DNA from: Cymodocea nodosa
Lineage: Eukaryota > Streptophyta > Magnoliopsida > Alismatales > Cymodoceaceae
NCBI GenBank assembly: GCA_036874045.1
Contig: CM072341.1
Coordinates: 8,320,501-8,384,500 of the forward strand
Length of the DNA stretch: 64,000 nucleotides
Reading direction: 5' to 3'
Each line of letters opens with the position of its first letter. The stretch's first letter is position 1. Positions 49,901 through 60,067 of this stretch are shown here, one piece after another. Made by a program: the position numbers and the translations under genes. The notes under the pieces were generated by a model. The model ran no database searches. It had not been told where the DNA came from and saw only the letters and a program-made list of their open reading frames with translations.

Positions 49901-52900
49901 GGTTTTTCCTGAATACACAACACCTCTTTATATACAGAGGTTTACAAAGAGCATGAGTACAAAAATACCCATAGAAATAGGAATACATAATATCTAACAT
50001 ATTCATTTAACCATCTTAACCACCATTTTTCACTTAAAATGCCATTTATATCTGTTTTACAAAAAAACCTATTTTTAAAGCATTTTTTCACCATTTTTAT
50101 AAAAACGAAATGGTTTGGTTTAAAACTGTTTAAATGGCATTTAAATGCTATTTTTTCTTTTTTTTAAACAATGCCAATACTCTAATACATGAAGTCTAAC
50201 AAGCTAAATAAAACTTGCTTCATATGAACAAGTAATTCCATCTCAGTAATGCTCCTGATCGTTGTTTCATTTTTTTACAACAAATATCATAATGTCAACT
50301 TTTTTTAGTGGTGACCAACGAAGAAAATGGGTTACAGAGTTGAAAAGCTTAAAATGATAATTGAGAAAGGAAAGCTAAAAAACTATTTCAAATGGATGCC
50401 CTTTTTACAACAATGTTATTTCTTACATTTTTATCTGTCCTAGAAACCATGAAAAGAACAAAATGGAAGATATGTTATAATCCAAATTGGAATTTTATAT
50501 CCAAGCAACCCCTTCTACCAATATGCTGACAGTCAGGTTGCAGTGAAGGGTAGCCTGCAACCATCATGAACCAAGAGTAGGCTTATGCCTACGTACAGAA
50601 ATAAACCTCAAAATTCAAGTTTGTGTGGACTTGAGCTTGGCTTGGATGGCCAGGTGGGCTATCCCAGCTGATCCGAGAAAAGGGTGTTGATTATGGGTAT
50701 GATAGTGGAATGATTTCTTCTAGTATTTATATGGTTGTCAATATTTTTGTTTTCTTGGGGAACTAATAACATTTTTATGCTAGTTTTTTTCAGGGTTTGT
50801 TGGTGTAGGACTTGCTGGAATATTTTTAGCTGCTGGTGTTATGTTTGCATCACTATCTTTCAGTGGTAAACGACCAACTGGTATGAATATACTCTACAAA
50901 CGTGTGATATTGGACTATTTGTGTTGGGCTTATCTTAATAATGTTGATTTATATGGTGGTTGTGCAATATTCCCACGTTAATGTGGATTCCTCCGATACA
51001 AAGAGTTTAGGAATTGTTCATACAATAAGTAGATTGAAATATTAGTTTTTTTACAGAAATTTGTCATACACAGGGGTCAAGCAGCAGATGGAGCCTTTGA
51101 CCTCACAAGAAGAACAATTGTTGTCCACTGATTATCAAAATGAGAATGGTGGAACTTTTGAAGAAAAGGGTGATGTGATACCTTCTAATGGGGTCACTAA
51201 GGGCATCACATCAGGTGTACATGAAGATCACATTTCATCCTTGAGAACTGCTGAATCTGCTGCATCTGACAGTAAATTTGATGATTGCACGCCTGAGTTC
51301 TTATCAGTACTAGAAAATGAAATTCCTACCAATGTTTCTGATAACATTTCAAACAAAGATTTGGTTCCTGACGCAAATTCTTCTCTCTGTTGTACACCTG
51401 GGTCTAATAAAAGTGAATCACTTGTACTAGGCTTGGAAGATGCCTATGATATTAAAGATCATGGTAGTAACATGACTTCTAGTAATGAGGGTATTGGAGT
51501 TGAAAAACATGAGTATTCCAGTGACATGAACTCTACGGACTTGCTTTCAAATGGTTCCAACTTGGCAAATCTCAACACCAGCCTTCAAGAGGAACATGTC
51601 CTTCCATCTGAAAAGGGTTACTATAAGAGCTCTGCTGAGGTTGGTGGCCCACTTACAAATGAGCCATTGGACTTTAATAGCTCCTTAAATTTAGATGCAA
51701 ATACAACTGTAGATACTCAGACTGGTACAAAGGATACATCTGAGGTGAAGGAATATTTTCCACAAGTTCAGGGTGTAGAGTTTGAAGCAAATACAACTGT
51801 AGATACTCAGAATGGTAAAAAGGATACGTCTGAGGTGAAGGAATATTTTCCACAAGTTCAGGGTGTAGAGTTTGGTGAAAAGCTTCAACCCCTAAATGAA
51901 GAGCATCAATCTGAGAATAATGTAAGTGGAAATATACCTTCTGGAACAAACTCTATATCAACTTTACAACCGAAGGAAGAACTTGTGGTCAAAGGAACCT
52001 TTTCTTCAGCTTTAGAGCAAAGTTCTCTAGGTGAAAATCAGTTTCATGAACCACCCTCACATTCAGCATTAATAAGTCAGTACAGTGATGAAACCCAGTT
52101 GTACAAGCATGTTGAGACCAGTGGAGATCAGTCATCCAAATCAGTACCACATAATAATTATTTTTCACATGCTGGCATACCTGCTCCATCTATAGTTTGT
52201 ACAGCTCTACAGGTCCCTCTAGGAAAAGTTTTGGTTCCTGCAGTGGTTGATCAAGTACAAACTCAAGCATTCACTGCACTGCAAGTGCTGAAGGTGCTTA
52301 TTACTTTAATTTGGCTGTTTTTTTAAAACACTACATTATGTATGTTTTGTGTGTCTTAAATACGTGTATTTGTAGTTATTTAGTATTGAAAGTCCTTGGT
52401 GATTCTTGTTTGTAATTAATGCATAATAAGTGTTCTCTTTCTATGGCATTGGCCATGAATTCAGATCGTGCATTGCTTTGAATTGGTACTACACTTTTAT
52501 TGCATATTTGGTGGTTACTCAATAGTTAATAGGAACTAAAAAATTATGTAACTTATATTGGGAAGATACTTGATATATATTTGGTGTATTTACTAATTTT
52601 TATGCCTTAAGATTTGGGGGGCAACAAAAGGAATTATATAGAGAACAATATTCCTTATCGCTCAAAAAAAATTATTGTTTCTCCATTGCAGTATACTAAT
52701 TGTGAGAATAGTTATCAATGTGAGTCACCTTGTTGCCTTAGGTTACTTGACTAGGGCAGGTGCGAGTGTTTACCTCGACAAGTCTCCAAGTAGTTGGATT
52801 CAATCATGCTATCATCTTAGTGCACCTTGATCTCCTCATTACTTAAATCACCCTAATCACTTTATTGAAATGTGATACTTTTAGTGATGATTCTTTGATC

Positions 52901-55900
52901 ATTTGGTATTTTATTTTCATTATTTTATACTTCTTTTTTTCCTATTTTGGTTACTTAACTTCATTTTCTTCATCCTTTTCTTCTTCTGTTGTACATTTTG
53001 TCTTATTCTTCATCTTTTCATTTTGTTTAGCTCTTGACTATATTTTCTTCTTGTCTTTTTTGTCTTTATCTTTTTTTAATCTTTCATACATAATTATATG
53101 TTTCTCCTAAATACTTAAATTTTTCTATTTTTATCTCCCTTCCATTTACATGCAAAAGAAATTATATATACCGCCAAAAATCTTTTTCGTGTATTATAAA
53201 TTTTTAAATATTCAATATTTCTAAGATGACTAGAAGAAGACATCTATATGGAACATCTATATGGAAAGTTTGTTGACATCAATATTTTACTTTACATATT
53301 ATGAATTTTATAGTTTGATTGTATTATGTTTTTTTTATAATTTGTAAGTATATATTATGGGTTTTATAAGTGTATTAAAGACAAGGATGATAGAGCTGAG
53401 TAAAAGAAAGTGAAATAAAAGATAAATGATGTAAATATTTTAATCAATTTTTGATGAATTTACCATAGAAAATTTTTATATGCAAAATTTCGATAGTAGT
53501 ATAAAGGATATAAACCATAATTATTTTAGAAGAATTAGTAATTTAGAGGTAGAAGAAGCATATGAATGATGTATTTTTCACTAATGGGAAGGTGGGTACA
53601 TTATATAGTAGATTAAGGACACCCTAGGATAAATTAAAATATCCATTAACCTACTAATATACTAATACAGTAACTTAAGAACTCAAATAAATGCACATAC
53701 CTCTAACAGATAAAAATAGAAAATAATCAGTACTTAGAAATAGTATCACTAACATCAAATGCATCTTTTATTAATGCTGAATCTTGATCGAAGGATTTGT
53801 ATTAGCCATTGCATCATTTTACATAAAATGTGGTCGATACATCAGAAACTGTATACCATATAAATCTGGTTTACTGGTTCTTAAATGCCGGTAGATGTAC
53901 TAGGTATATTTTTAAAATTGTTCATCATACATTCTTTGATTGTAATTGGAAGGCTACAGCTGATATCTGCATTATCGATTCGCAGTTGTACTATATTTGT
54001 TATTTTTCTGTTATCATTGTAGTTCTGAAAGGGATTTTAACAACTTGGTCTGAAAAATAAAATTTTCCTTTTGTGATAGGTTATTGAAGGTGATGTGGTA
54101 CCAAGTGATATTTGTACTCGCCGTGAGTATGCTCGGTGGTTGGTTTCTACAAGCGGTGTTCTTTCAAGGCAAGGTCTTTCTCATGTTTTTATTTTCAAGC
54201 CTTTTATTGTATTGGCTTACGATGGCCTAGCGTTAAGAAGATTTTTCTCATTTTTCAATATTTCAATAATTCAGAAGGCATAAGGACCATTAATCAATTG
54301 TTTCCTGCACAGAAACACATCATTAAAAGTATACCCTGCGATGTACATAGAGAATGTGACAGAACTGGCATTTGATGATGTAACTCCTGAAGATCCTGAT
54401 TTCCCAAATATTCAAGGTGTGAGAATACTTTTCCTTGCTGATCCAACACCCAGAACCTGCGTAGTAATTTTATTTTTTCCCTTATGTACACTATAATTCT
54501 ACTTTGCATCCAGGTTTGGCAGAAGCAGGTCTAATTTCAAGCAAACTTTCACGCTCGGATGTGGATGATGTTAAAGGGGAAGAGTTGGGTACCATGCTCT
54601 TCTTCCCAGAGAGGTATTTTTCTAAATCTCATTTAATTTATATTTATTTCTTCTAGTGATATATAGCATATTACACTATCACAGGCCCTTATCACGCCAA
54701 GATCTTGTTAGCTGGAAGATGGCTCTAGAGAGAAGACAACTTGCAGAAGTTGACAAAAAGGTTTTTATAAATTGCACACACTCTCCTGTTTGAGTTTACA
54801 CTGTTACTAACACCATGATTCAATTGGCACTCCGATCAGGCATTCCATCAAAGTTCCGGTTACATAGATATTGATAAAATCAATCCAGATGCATGGCCTG
54901 CTATTGTAGCTGATTTAAATTCTGGTGAAAGTGGCATAATATCGCTTGCTTTTGGTATAGGTCCCATCCTATTTGCCAATGTGTTCATCAGACCCTTTTG
55001 TACCATGATGATTCATTGCCGATTGCTCTGTTATAGGTTATACCAGACTATTTCAACCTGAAAAACCTGTCACCAAAGCCCAAGCTGCTGTTGCACTTTC
55101 AATTGGTGATGCATCTGAAGTTGTTGGCGAGGAGCTCACACGTATTGAAGCAGAATCAATGGCAGAAACTGCTGTGGCAGCTCACACTGCTCTAGTTGCC
55201 GAGGTGGAGAAGGAGCTTAATGCAAGCTTTGAGAAGGAGCTTTCTATTGAAAGGGAAAAGATTGATGCTATAGAGAAGTTGGCTGAGGAAGCAAAATCTG
55301 AACTGAAAAAGTTGAGAAAGGAAAGGGATGAAGAAAATAGTTCTCTGATTAAAGAGCGTGCAGCTGTTGAATCTGAAATGGAAGTTCTTTCTCGGTTAAG
55401 GAATGACGTGGAAGAACAGCTGGAACATCTAATCGGCAATAAGACAGAGATAGCTTTTGAGAGAGAGCGTGTTAATAAGCTCCGCATGGAGGCCGAAAAG
55501 GAGAACCAGGTCATTGTCCAATTGCAATATGAGCTGGAAGTCGAGAGGAAAGCACTTGCCATGGCCAGGTACTGTGTGCATGTGGGTTGTTTCCTTCATA
55601 TAAGTTTTGTACACTTAGGCATTTTTATGCTATACTATTTATGCATGTATTTCTACTTGGCAAATTATGCCCATATCAGCTTCTAACTTGCTTTAGTCAA
55701 CAGAACTTGGGCAGAAAATGAAGCAAGGAGGGCAAGAGAGCAGGCTAGAGCTCTGGAGGAAGCCCGTGAGCGGTGGGAGAGACATGGTATTAAAGTTATT
55801 GTAGACGAAGAGCTTCAGGAGACTGCTTCCGATGGAGTCGCTTTTCTGGGTGCTGGAGAGCAGGCATCATCCAAATTAGTAGCCACTAGTCCTGAAACTT

Positions 55901-56262
55901 TTGTTGAAAGGCTGCGATCTAGATCACATAATTTAGTGGAGGAATTTAAAGTCAGGGCCGAGAACTTGGTGGAGAAACTGAAACTACTATCTGCAAAAGT
56001 GAGAGGCAAATCTGCTGTTGTGATCCAGCAAATAATCCAGAAAGTCCTTGCAGTGGTCACGGCAATGAAGCAGCGGTTTTCCGATGCTTCTGGGAAGGTT
56101 ACCGAAACCTACTCCATTCTAGCTTCGAGGACAAGTAAATCAATGCAGGAAACCCGGGATGGTGCCTCTGCATTCGGTTCAGGCGTAAGAGACGCCGCAA
56201 GAAGGGCCGCGGATGACTGCAAGGAAGGCATGGAGAAAATCACCCATAAGTTCAAGGCTTAG
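40959..56262 (+). CDS. Plastid SLH/coiled-coil protein, At5g23890/At5g52410-like (10 exons)
   Basis: Exons by splice signals: 40959-41187, 50794-50880, 51074-52293, 54080-54168, 54313-54416, 54514-54613, 54685-54760, 54840-54954, 55037-55568, 55704-56262; 3111 nt in one frame, 1036 residues. Residues 1-75 are S/R-rich, like a chloroplast transit peptide. About 78-98 (FVGVGLAGIFLAAGVMFASL) is a membrane segment. About 105-510 is an acidic, S/T/N-rich linker. About 510-700 resembles S-layer homology repeats (LAFDDVTPEDPDFPNIQGLAEAGLI; VTKAQAAVALSIG). About 715-885 is a long E/K/R coiled coil. The C-terminus has amphipathic helices and ends KITHKFKA. The family is plant plastid-associated and of unclear function. 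The ATG at 40959 was chosen because a transit-like peptide follows. Intron 1 is 9.6 kb and full of transposons; intron 4 is GC-AG. No stops, so probably functional. Confidence 0.88.
41696..41965 (-). mobile_element. Possible copia 3'-end remnant in intron 1
   Basis: On the minus strand 41,900-41,960 reads SSDPVVDIFTNKKCKDF, reminiscent of the DIFTK motif at the end of copia RNase H. LTR-like sequence with ttattagaggattaatccta follows. Evidence is short. Confidence 0.35.
42050..42540. repeat. Diverged direct repeat, copy 1 (partner 48285-48700)
   Basis: Shares with 48285-48700 the words aaccaagtgacctattcact, ttggttggttgattggcaag, gaaaatcttcttag and ccttggatgccaca in the same order and orientation. 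The pair flanks the gag remnant and may be the LTRs or outer ends of one old element in intron 1. Confidence 0.55.
42951..43422. mobile_element. Harbinger (Tourist-like) MITE in intron 1
   Basis: Imperfect terminal inverted repeats: GGGGAGGTTTGTGC at left and GGCATAAACACCCC at right (reverse GGGGTGTTTATGCC). TTA precedes the left end and TTTA follows the right end. No coding. The ends resemble the Harbinger end at 2779-2792. Confidence 0.65.
43925..44577 (-). pseudogene. Accessory-ORF copy, left arm of an inverted repeat
   Basis: On the minus strand: FYINLRVAEEDIIINI, MLGLENEGF, LRYMNDLNGH, VINRIQINWYNV, HQIDLSNWPQKKLRS and a tail ending IEIFRKNQDDH. 150 codons are open (43933-44385); upstream there are two stops. 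Homologous to 12433-14660, and in reverse to 45355-46005. Confidence 0.65.
44590..46005 (+). pseudogene. Accessory ORF ('putative plant transposon protein'), near full length but broken
   Basis: Starts MTKPFDAFSAEEFSFDFDID at 44590, an acidic region, and continues through an open stretch at 45047-45508: FSRPVKFDEMNDIKELFKFQ, FYAHLALTEKDIIINI, YEVLGLKHEGF. The last 500 bp (LRYVNDLNG..., NWYFALYI, DLRKFQ, IEIFRKNQDDH) contain about six stops and a frameshift. The domain order is the same as at 12433-14660. The parent element is not visible, since no LTR or PBS is close by. The 3' 650 bp is mirrored at 43925-44577. Confidence 0.65.
46309..47160 (-). pseudogene. gag remnant of a separate LTR retrotransposon, in intron 1
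   Basis: Two overlapping frames. 46805-47068 gives a Retrotrans_gag core (SWRSLKQMLQEEFYPIGYLQ, MQEYTTEFGCLSITL). 46309-46911 has a K-rich stretch and a knuckle, CEHCKVNGHGKDKCWTLHLE. A frameshift lies near 46,850 and a stop near 47,075. Only about 70 bp separate it from a PBS-like site, so the 5' end of gag is missing. No pol follows: 46,010-46,300 is unassigned. Confidence 0.65.
47232..47243 (-). other. Probable tRNA-Met primer-binding site of the intron-1 gag element
   Basis: Minus strand TGGTATTAGAGT, close to TGGTATCAGAGC. It lies upstream of gag in the correct orientation. An LTR would start near 47,246; its far end was not determined. Confidence 0.5.
48285..48700. repeat. Diverged direct repeat, copy 2 (partner 42050-42540)
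   Basis: See copy 1; about 75-80% alike by eye. ORFs here do not match a known family. Confidence 0.55.
48795..48818. repeat. (GT)n-T(n) microsatellite in intron 1
   Basis: Seven GT units followed by a T run. From 48,820 to 50,790 the intron is unassigned apart from a GC-richer patch at 49,370-49,860 that ends in possible LTR-like sequence (cacctctttatatacagagg). Confidence 0.7.
51697..51876 (+). repeat. In-frame 90-bp tandem duplication in exon 3
   Basis: Encodes ANTTVDTQ(T/N)G(T/K)KDTSEV... twice, 30 residues each, differing at about three residues. Confidence 0.9.
54169..54312 (+). other. GC-AG intron (intron 4) of the SLH-like gene
   Basis: Exon 4 ends ...CTTTCAAG followed by gcaagg; the acceptor is cctgcacag. 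Only this choice joins LSR to NTSLKVYPAMYIEN in frame. Using the nearby GT (54173) leads to a stop. Confidence 0.75.
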
Positions 56263-56470
56263 GAAATTGAGTCATCGTCTCGTCGCATCCCATCTCTTAG
56301 CATTTATCTTGCGGTTCGTGGTGCACTTGAAAGGTGTAGCTACCCTCTTCCAATTGTACGATGCCTCTGAGAGAGAGAGGTTACGGAAAAACGAATAATT
56401 GGGATATGTCATAAATGATGTCCCAAAGTGCAGTGTGATTCGAGACATAATTTTCTAAATAAATCATGTT
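56263..56470 (+). other. 3' UTR with likely poly(A) signal
   Basis: aaataaa at about 56457-56463, 195 bp after the stop. Beyond it 56,480-57,900 has no recognised gene; ORFs at 56473-57253 lack known domains. Confidence 0.5.
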
Positions 56471-57900
56471 TCTCAAAGTTTGAGTTTGTACGTTATGATC
56501 ATTAGGTTGAAATGTTCGTCTTTACAGGTATCATTGGATTGTCTGAATTTCACATGCTTGAAGCAGCAGCATCTGTGAAACGTTTGCATTCTCCTGCTGC
56601 TTGTAGTTGTCTTTTCTTGCCGAGTAATGTGAAGCCAGCCCATTCCTCGGGGAAGTGCTTTGTGATTTTGCTTTCTTTCTGACCTCGACAGCTTTAGCAG
56701 AGTTTTCAAAACTTGGATTCTAATTCTTCTAAACAAACAATTTTTCAGTAGATGTTTTAGGCTTCTAGCACTGTTACAATGTGAAAAAAAGAAAAAAAAA
56801 AGTAGTTCTAGCAACTTAGTACTAGTAAGTGAAGCTACTTCTATCATAATTCCTCTTAGAGCTACTATAATTCTTGTAAGAATTACCACAATTCATCATA
56901 TTTAAATTATTAAGTTAATTTAGGTGCATTTGTTTTTAGAGCTGAGCTTTATTTTAGAGTTGTGGAACTCCATTGTAGTGGCATTAAAATTTGGAACTGA
57001 AGAAAGCATGATATTTGTTTGTATTGACACTTCTCCTGTGATACAATTCATTCTTCAAATGATTTGTCAGGGAGTTAAGTGCATGTATGCTTACACGGGT
57101 GTAGCTAAAGTTGTACACTTCTCTTGTAATCGATGTTTGTAGGACGTGAGGATCCACAGTGGTGGAGGTATGAGGTACTGCAAGCAAGATGGTTATTAGA
57201 AGACTGTAAGCAGGAGAGCTACGTGTCACTCCAGCTTCATTACAGATGTCCATGATCCAAAAACTCCATCAAATAACAAAAAAGTATCAGTAAGCAGAAG
57301 GAAGGAAAAAAGAAGACAAATGCATCTTTCTCTTGCGAACATTGTAATTCTCAAAAAAATGCGTAAAAAGTACAATATGCCGCTCTTTTATGACTGCTAG
57401 GTGTGAAAGTGATTTCGTGAGTATTAAAATTTTTTAATTATTTGTATCTGTAAAAGCTTTCTATTTTTTTCATCATTTTCTTTTAACGTAAAAAACAATC
57501 GTTATCCTTGATTTTCACCCCTCTTGTCTCTTCACACATTTATGTTGATTAATAATATTATTATTATATATATGTATTTATATTTATTTAAATCGATCAA
57601 ATCGAAAGTGTCTCCATTGAGTCTATAAAATATTTTATGATTATTTTGATTCAATCGAGATTATATTATTATTTTTATTATAATTATATCTATATGATTT
57701 TAAGAGATTAGTTTAACCTTGTTTTCTCTCGATTTAATCAATAAAGTAGAAATCCTATATATTTTATTTTTAAAAGAAACAAATTCTATTGAACTGATCA
57801 TGTTTTGGTTCAAATTGATAATTACATATATAACATTCATTTTGTTTAATTGGTTTGACTGAAAATTTTTTAGTTAAATTAAAATTTTCATATAGTTTTC

Positions 57901-58000
57901 ATTTTAATTATTATTTTTTCATTGTTTACATGTATGATTCTTTCTTTTTTATTTTAATTATTATTTTTTCATTGTTTACATGTATGCTTCTTTCTTTTTT
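57901..58000. repeat. Two-copy 50-bp tandem repeat
   Basis: attttaattattattttttc...tttctttttt at 57901-57950 and 57951-58000, with one visible difference (gattc/gcttc). Confidence 0.85.
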
Positions 58001-58004
58001 ATTT

Positions 58005-58480
58005 CTTTGATTTGATCGATCAAAGTTTTTTATTTTTTCCTTTGATCTGACTAAAGCTCAATTTCGATTAGACTAAAGATTTTTAATTTTTTAATTTTTT
58101 CTTTTAGTTTGATCGAAGTTCAACTTTGATCCAATAAAAGTTTTTTATTTTCTTATTTTTTCCTTCAGTCTGATCGAAGTTCAACTTCAGTCTAATTGAA
58201 GTTTTTTATTTTTTACTTCAGTCTAATCGAAGCTCAACTTTAGTCAAACCAACTTTTTTAACTTTTTCCTTTGGTCTGATCAAAACTTAACTTTGGTCCA
58301 ACCCAAGTTTTTTATTTTTTTATTTTTTCCTTCGGTCTAACTGAAAGCTCAACTTCAATCTAACCAAAGTTTTTTAATTTTTTCCTTCTATCTAACTGAA
58401 ACTCAACTTTAGTCCAACTGAAGTTTTTTATTTTTTACTTCGATCTAATAGAAGCTCAACATTGATTCGATAGAAATTAT
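58005..58480. repeat. TTCGGTC/GACCGAA-type palindromic array
   Basis: About nine units of 45-60 bp, e.g. ccttcggtctaactgaaagc, tcaacttcggtc-like and T-rich spacers; strongly C-to-T decayed. Same type as 1106-1745, and it abuts an LTR-like repeat. Confidence 0.7.
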
Positions 58481-58541
58481 TTATTTATTTTATTAAATAG
58501 CTATGATTAATATTATTAAAATTATTTAATTCTTTCCTATT

Positions 58542-60055
58542 TATAAGATTGAATGACTACACAAGAAGGGGGTGAATTTTGTTTTTCAAAATATTTGACT
58601 ATAATTAAAACTTCAAAATTAAAAACAAGTCAAGACACTGTTTTAATCAAATCATTTTATTCAAGGTTTTAATTACAATATATAATTCAATTCTCCTTAG
58701 AAATTGTAGATGCAATTATATAACGATACCATATTTCATCTAATCAATTTCATAACTACAAATAGAAAAAACTAATTTACGAAATTTAAAACATTTCTCC
58801 TTGTTTGAGATTTTTCTTCTTCTTCTTCTGTAATTCTTTAATGACAAATATTTGACTTTCTTTGTTTCACTGAATTTACTTTTTTCTGATACTTCATATC
58901 TTTAGTGACATAAATCTGACTTTCTCTACTTCACTGAATTTTATTCCATCTAAGAGCTTTTCCCCGAAGAAGTGTTTTTGATCTCTGAAAATATATTTCT
59001 TTTGGTGTGTAGGGATAATTGATCAACGAGAATTCTATGCCTTTTATATTGTATATTCACTTCATGCATATCCTTCACGTTCAATCACTATCAGTTTTCC
59101 ACTCTTCACATCTTCTCATTTTCTTTCATCGAAATACACATGTTTTGTCCCACGCTTTCCTTTTGAATTTTCTCTAATCATTAATCTTGGATATTTGAAA
59201 AATTTCCTGCAAAATAAACTTTCTCGTCCAAAATTCTTCATCAAGTGTAATAACAAGTCGTTGTATTAATGTTAATTAAACGAGTAAAACAAGTATATTT
59301 ATAACTTAACGTATCTAACTCAACAAGTTCTCACGTGCTAAATCATGTACAAGTACTGTAGCTAACTCAACGAACTAAGTCTGTGGTGTTATGCTAATTT
59401 AACGAACCAGCTTTATAGTGTTATAATTAACTCAACGAACCAACTCTGTTGTGTTACTAATAACTCAATGAATCAGTAATAAACAAATGTTTTTACAATG
59501 AGGTATATACCACGTGCAATAAAATAACTTTAAGTTTATAACGTTAACCTAACGTGTTGCCTTAGTGTTCAATATAGCAACTCAACGTATGTAGTTATGT
59601 TAACTTAACGAGTTAAACATGTGCAACTTATGTGATACAATATAATATTCGTAAACTTTAATTTCACCACGTGTACAATACTAACTTAATGAGTTCGTCT
59701 CTTCCTTTTGCTCTTTTACTCACTAACCTTACGAGTTCTCATGTGACCAATTTTAACATTTAAGCCTATAACTCAACGAGTTTTCATGTAACTTTTATAC
59801 AAATAACACACTAATTTAACGAGTTGTCTTAACGTATACTGTACATGATACAAGAAATATAACTTTAAAACATATCATGCTTTATAATAAAAACACACGT
59901 TAACTTAATGTTTAGTTAAATGAAAATTTAGTATAACGTAACGACTAGTTATTTAACTTAGTATAATTTTAGATCCATTACAGACAAGTATTTATATTAG
60001 TAAACTTTTTCTATATTAATTGATGTTCTTAATTTACATTCACAAACAATAGTAA
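58542..60055 (-). repeat. LTR-like repeat, inverted partner of 36835-38082
   Basis: Left end tataagattgaatgactaca followed by caagaagggggtgaat. About 1.5 kb, containing GTTGAGTTA-type half-sites in both senses (59,280-59,830). No internal region with coding domains adjoins it. Confidence 0.55.
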
Positions 60056-60067
60056 TTGAGTAAATAT

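Noticed and set aside
52740..53110. 81-aa hydrophobic ORF in intron 3
   Set aside because: T-rich intron sequence translated as F/S/L; no start context or homologue.
55182..55562. 126-aa S-rich minus-strand ORF
   Set aside because: Exact antisense of the coiled-coil exon; its serine runs reflect the GAG/AAG codons of the real protein.
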